A stretch of 7,635 nt of DNA from Bacteroidota bacterium (lineage in GTDB: Bacteria; Bacteroidota; Bacteroidia; Flavobacteriales; Flavobacteriaceae). The notes under the pieces are model-generated. The model was given only the letters and a program-made list of their open reading frames with translations. It made no database searches and was not told the DNA's origin. The position numbers and the translations under genes are program-made. The stretch is from contig JAEYZX010000072.1 in NCBI GenBank assembly GCA_023427845.1, positions 1 through 7,635 of the forward strand, written 5' to 3'. Shown in pieces: positions 4,999 through 7,635 of the stretch (positions are counted from its first letter, which is position 1; every line of letters starts with the position of its first letter).

Positions 4999-5889
4999 AT
5001 GAATACAATTGCAGTAATTGGAGCCGGAACCATGGGTAACGGAATCGCACACACATTCGCCCAAAGCGGCTTCACAGTAAAACTTATTGACGTCTCAGAA
5101 AAATCAATCGAAAAAGGAATGGCAACCATTGCCGCAAACCTCGACCGGATGGTTTCAAAAGGGAGCATTACCGAAGAAGACCGTCTTAAGACAATCAGCA
5201 AAATCATCACTTATACCGAATTAAAAGACGGCGTTACGGGAGCCGACCTTGTTGTTGAGGCCGCAACGGAAAACGTTGATTTAAAACTCAATATCTTTCG
5301 CGAGTTAAATGATTCGTGTTCACACAACACCATATTGGCAACAAACACATCGTCGATTTCAATCACGCAAATCGGAGCTGTGGTTTCACACCCGGAACGT
5401 GTCATCGGGATGCATTTCATGAATCCGGTGCCGATTATGAAACTGGTCGAAATCATCCGCGGTTACAACACTTCGGATGAAGTAACCAATACCATTATGG
5501 AGTTATCGCTAAAACTGGGAAAAACTCCGGTTGAAGTCAACGATTATCCCGGATTTGTTGCAAACCGCATCCTGATGCCGATGATCAACGAATCGATTGA
5601 AACGCTGTACAACGGAGTTGCGGGCGTGTATGAAATCGATACGGTAATGAAACTCGGCATGGCGCATCCGATGGGACCACTGCAATTGGCAGATTTCATC
5701 GGACTCGATGTGTGCCTTGCGATCCTGAACGTAATGCACGACGGATTCAAAAACCCTAAATACGCACCATGCCCGTTATTGGTCAATATGGTACGCGCGG
5801 GCAAGCTCGGGGTAAAATCGGGTGAAGGTTTTTACGATTATTCGGAAAGCAAAAAAGCGGAGAGAGTCGCACAGCAATTCACAAAATAG
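4999..5889 (+). CDS. hbd: 3-hydroxyacyl-CoA (3-hydroxybutyryl-CoA) dehydrogenase
   Basis: The enzyme interconverts (S)-3-hydroxyacyl-CoA and 3-ketoacyl-CoA with NAD(H) or NADP(H), in beta-oxidation or short-chain acyl-CoA metabolism in the cytoplasm. At 296 residues it has the stand-alone length, not that of the large fused FadB proteins. The NAD domain shows IGAGTMGNGIA (G8-x-G10-x-x-G13) and Asp31 at the end of LIDV. Catalytic residues are visible: Ser118 in ATNTSSI, the His139 of GMHFMNPVP, Glu151 in the following strand (LVEIIRG), and Asn189 in GFVANRIL. The C-terminal domain has GMAHPMGPLQLADFIGLD (220-237) and ends with KSGEGFYDY. ATG 4999 is the natural start because MNTIAVIGAG places the Rossmann strand at the N-terminus. 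It lies 53 nt after the oxidoreductase gene and 24 nt before the DUF1015 gene. Confidence 0.95.
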   Translation: MNTIAVIGAGTMGNGIAHTFAQSGFTVKLIDVSEKSIEKGMATIAANLDRMVSKGSITEEDRLKTISKIITYTELKDGVTGADLVVEAATENVDLKLNIFRELNDSCSHNTILATNTSSISITQIGAVVSHPERVIGMHFMNPVPIMKLVEIIRGYNTSDEVTNTIMELSLKLGKTPVEVNDYPGFVANRILMPMINESIETLYNGVAGVYEIDTVMKLGMAHPMGPLQLADFIGLDVCLAILNVMHDGFKNPKYAPCPLLVNMVRAGKLGVKSGEGFYDYSESKKAERVAQQFTK

Positions 5890-5913
5890 TCGCTTGGTAC
5901 TAAAAAATATTTG

Positions 5914-7137
5914 ATGGCCAAAATAATTCCCTTCCACGCCGTTCGACCAACCCGTGAAAACGCAAGCCTTGTTACCGCACGATCGTACGATGATTATTCG
6001 CCGGCCGAACTCGCCGCGCAAATCGAATTCAATCCGCTGTCGTTTTTGCACGTTTTGAACCCGGCCTATCAGGATCCGCAACGCCTGAGCATGGAACGAC
6101 GGTTTCGTTCGGTGCATCAGAAATATCAGGAGTTTAAGGAAGAAGGTATTCTGGTACAGGATCAAAAACCGGCGTTCTATATTCATCGGCTGAACACAAA
6201 GAAAGCACAATATACCGGCATTATCGTTGCCACGAGCATTGACGATTACAAAAATGACGTGATCAAAAAACACGAAGATACCCTCGAGTACCGTGTGGAG
6301 ACTTTCAAAAATTACATTAAATATGCCGGTTTTAATACCGAACCGGTTTTAATGACCTATCCCGACAATCCGGATTTTGAGAAATGGTTAAGCGCAAGGA
6401 CGGAAACGGGCGCCGACCTCGAATTTTCGACAACCAAAAGGCATACGCACTATTTATGGAAAATCGACAATGATGAAGACGTAAAATACATCCAGGATAC
6501 TTTTGCTGCGATTCCGCAGTTATATATAGCGGATGGACACCACCGATCGGCATCAGCCGAATTGTTGTACGACGAAACCTGCAATGGCGCGGAATGTGGT
6601 GCAAAAGAATATTTTATGAGTTTCCTGATATCCGACAGCAATGTCAGGATTTACGAATACAACAGGCTGATTAAGGATTTGAACAATCTTTCAAAAGAAG
6701 CGTTTCTTTTAAAAATCAGTCAACATTTTGATTTGAAGCTCATCGGACCCGAAATGTGTCATCCGTCGCAAAAACATGAGTTTACAATGTATTTGCAGGA
6801 TGAATGTTATTTGCTTTCGCTGAAAAAGCAAAAACATAAGTTTGAGACCGCACTCGACAGTCTGGACGCACAACTTTTGTACAGCAATATACTGGCACCC
6901 ATTTTGGGCATAACCGACCTGCGAAACGACGAACGGATCGAATACAAATCCGGAAAACATTCACTGATTGAACTAAAGGAAAAAGTCGATGACGGCGAGT
7001 TTGAAATCGCCTTCGTGCTGCATCCGTCGAATATCAATGAGATAAAAGCCATAGCTGATGCAAATCTTGTCATGCCGCCGAAGAGTACGTATATCGAACC
7101 AAAATTCCGAAGCGGGCTTGTAGTATATGAACTTTAG
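5914..7137 (+). CDS. DUF1015-family protein (COG4198)
   Basis: This is a 407-residue cytoplasmic protein of the DUF1015 family at its usual length. Family features are visible: IIPFHAVRP near the N-terminus (4-12), the KKHEDTLEYRVE motif (118-129), the central strongly conserved YIADGHHRSASA (204-215), and the C-terminal MPPKSTYIEPKFRSGLVVYEL region (387-407). The biochemical role is unknown to me. The DGHHR motif recalls the ParB/sulfiredoxin-like fold, which also includes serine kinases, and COG4198 has carried a ParB-like label; that is a resemblance and not proof. I chose the ATG at 5914; a TTG immediately before it (5911) would add one residue. The gene follows hbd after 24 nt and precedes yggS, an arrangement I consider usual in flavobacteria. 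Confidence 0.92.
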   Translation: MAKIIPFHAVRPTRENASLVTARSYDDYSPAELAAQIEFNPLSFLHVLNPAYQDPQRLSMERRFRSVHQKYQEFKEEGILVQDQKPAFYIHRLNTKKAQYTGIIVATSIDDYKNDVIKKHEDTLEYRVETFKNYIKYAGFNTEPVLMTYPDNPDFEKWLSARTETGADLEFSTTKRHTHYLWKIDNDEDVKYIQDTFAAIPQLYIADGHHRSASAELLYDETCNGAECGAKEYFMSFLISDSNVRIYEYNRLIKDLNNLSKEAFLLKISQHFDLKLIGPEMCHPSQKHEFTMYLQDECYLLSLKKQKHKFETALDSLDAQLLYSNILAPILGITDLRNDERIEYKSGKHSLIELKEKVDDGEFEIAFVLHPSNINEIKAIADANLVMPPKSTYIEPKFRSGLVVYEL

Positions 7138-7147
7138 ATTTTAGATT
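7134..7147 (+). repeat. Tandem 7-bp duplication over the DUF1015 stop codon
   Basis: TTAGATT occurs twice in tandem (7134-7140 and 7141-7147); the first copy contains the TAG stop at 7135-7137. The rest of the 91-bp gap up to yggS (to 7228) holds no exact TAnnTTTG box and no terminator-like hairpin with a T-run that I can see, so readthrough into yggS is plausible. The stretch 7149-7200 is richer in G+C than the flanks and might be a remnant of a repeat. Confidence 0.6.
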
Positions 7148-7228
7148 CATACTGCGTTGCACTCCGTAAAATTCGGCTACGGCTCGGGTTCGCTTATGAC
7201 GTTTGTCCGTCGATTAAAAAGTACCATC

Positions 7229-7635
7229 ATGATCAAACACAACCTACTTTCAATAAAAGCGGCACTTCCCTCCCACGTGACACTTGTTGCGGTTTCTAAG
7301 ACGAAGCCCGTTCCGGATTTAATGGAAGCTTATGAGGCCGGCCAACGGATTTTTGGTGAGAATAAAATTCAGGAAATGGCCGCAAAATTCGAGCAGATGC
7401 CAACCGATGTACAGTGGCAGATGATTGGCCACGTTCAAAGCAACAAGGTCAAGTATATGGCACCATTTGTGAGTCTCATACATGGAGTTGACAGTTTCAA
7501 ATTGCTCCAGGAAATCAACAAACAGGCAGCAAAACACGATCGGATCATCGATTGCCTGATGCAGGTGCACATTGCGGAAGAGGAAACCAAATTCGGACTC
7601 GACGAAGCAGAACTTAATGAAATCCTGGCTTCAAC
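7229..7635 (+). CDS. yggS: YggS/PROSC-family pyridoxal phosphate homeostasis protein, 5' part
   Basis: YggS binds pyridoxal 5'-phosphate without known catalytic activity and keeps free PLP and amino-acid pools balanced in the cytoplasm. The frame runs open from the ATG at 7229 to the right edge, giving 135 residues of the roughly 215-230 expected. The PLP lysine is Lys24 in LVAVSKTKPV (19-28), equivalent to Lys36 of the Escherichia coli protein. Further family blocks are FGENKIQE (42-49), WQMIGHVQSNKVK (63-75), the HGVDS strand (85-89) and EETKFGL (118-124). The N-terminus is shorter than in E. coli by about 12 residues, which is common in Bacteroidota homologues. It is the last visible gene of the rightward unit. 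It is cut by the window edge, with no sign of damage in the part seen. Confidence 0.95.
   Translation, partial: MIKHNLLSIKAALPSHVTLVAVSKTKPVPDLMEAYEAGQRIFGENKIQEMAAKFEQMPTDVQWQMIGHVQSNKVKYMAPFVSLIHGVDSFKLLQEINKQAAKHDRIIDCLMQVHIAEEETKFGLDEAELNEILAS

Noticed and set aside
5776..6273. 165-codon open frame on the - strand across hbd and the DUF1015 gene
   Set aside because: It is antisense to two well-conserved genes and its product, rich in Phe and Arg, looks like a shadow translation with no recognisable domain.
7149..7200. tRNA or other small RNA in the DUF1015-yggS gap, suggested by GGGTTCG
   Set aside because: No acceptor stem, D-arm or anticodon arm can be built around this word, and the gap is too short for a full tRNA with flanks.
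1..7635. Mobile element, CRISPR array or defence system
   Set aside because: No transposase or integrase, no terminal inverted repeats with target duplications, no regularly spaced repeats and no nuclease or toxin-antitoxin pair were seen. The lone XRE regulator is not enough to call one.

Overview
This looks like chromosomal DNA of a member of Bacteroidota, most likely a Flavobacteriaceae species close to Flavobacterium. Four signs point there. One secreted protein ends in a type IX secretion (T9SS) type A sorting domain, a system confined to this phylum and its relatives. Purine-rich Shine-Dalgarno sequences are absent before most starts. Several gene starts are preceded by Bacteroidota-type -7 boxes (TAnnTTTG). 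The set SmpB, Pcm, Gfo/Idh/MocA oxidoreductase, 3-hydroxyacyl-CoA dehydrogenase, DUF1015 and YggS is familiar from flavobacterial genomes. Base composition is moderate and I see no clear break in codon style between genes.

Left part (1-1816): the 3' end of an unrecognised five-helix membrane protein on the + strand meets a small VF530-family (DUF2132) gene on the - strand, with overlapping stop codons. An 81-bp divergent intergenic region then leads to smpB (trans-translation) and, 3 nt downstream, a small XRE-type helix-turn-helix regulator.

Middle part (1817-3738, - strand): pcm (L-isoaspartyl methyltransferase) is followed, with a 1-nt stop/start overlap (TGATG), by a secreted cyanophycinase-like serine peptidase of family S51 that carries a signal peptide and a T9SS sorting domain. 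The peptidase stop codon directly abuts the stop codon of the XRE gene, so the two transcription units converge with no spacer.

Divergent region (3739-3961): 223 bp that hold a perfect 14-bp inverted repeat with an 8-nt loop. The U- and A-tracts are on the wrong sides for an intrinsic terminator on either strand. It is flanked by possible promoters for pcm (leftward) and the oxidoreductase gene (rightward), and is probably a structured or repeated intergenic element.

Right part (3962-7635, + strand): a probable housekeeping operon of Gfo/Idh/MocA oxidoreductase, 3-hydroxybutyryl-CoA dehydrogenase, DUF1015 protein, and the 5' part of yggS (PLP homeostasis), with gaps of 24 to 91 nt.

Most of the window is ordinary core genome. 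The items most worth a second look are the pcm/secreted S51 peptidase pair, where both families deal with beta-aspartyl linkages, and the hairpin element between the divergent units. I did not find a defence system, mobile element or CRISPR array.
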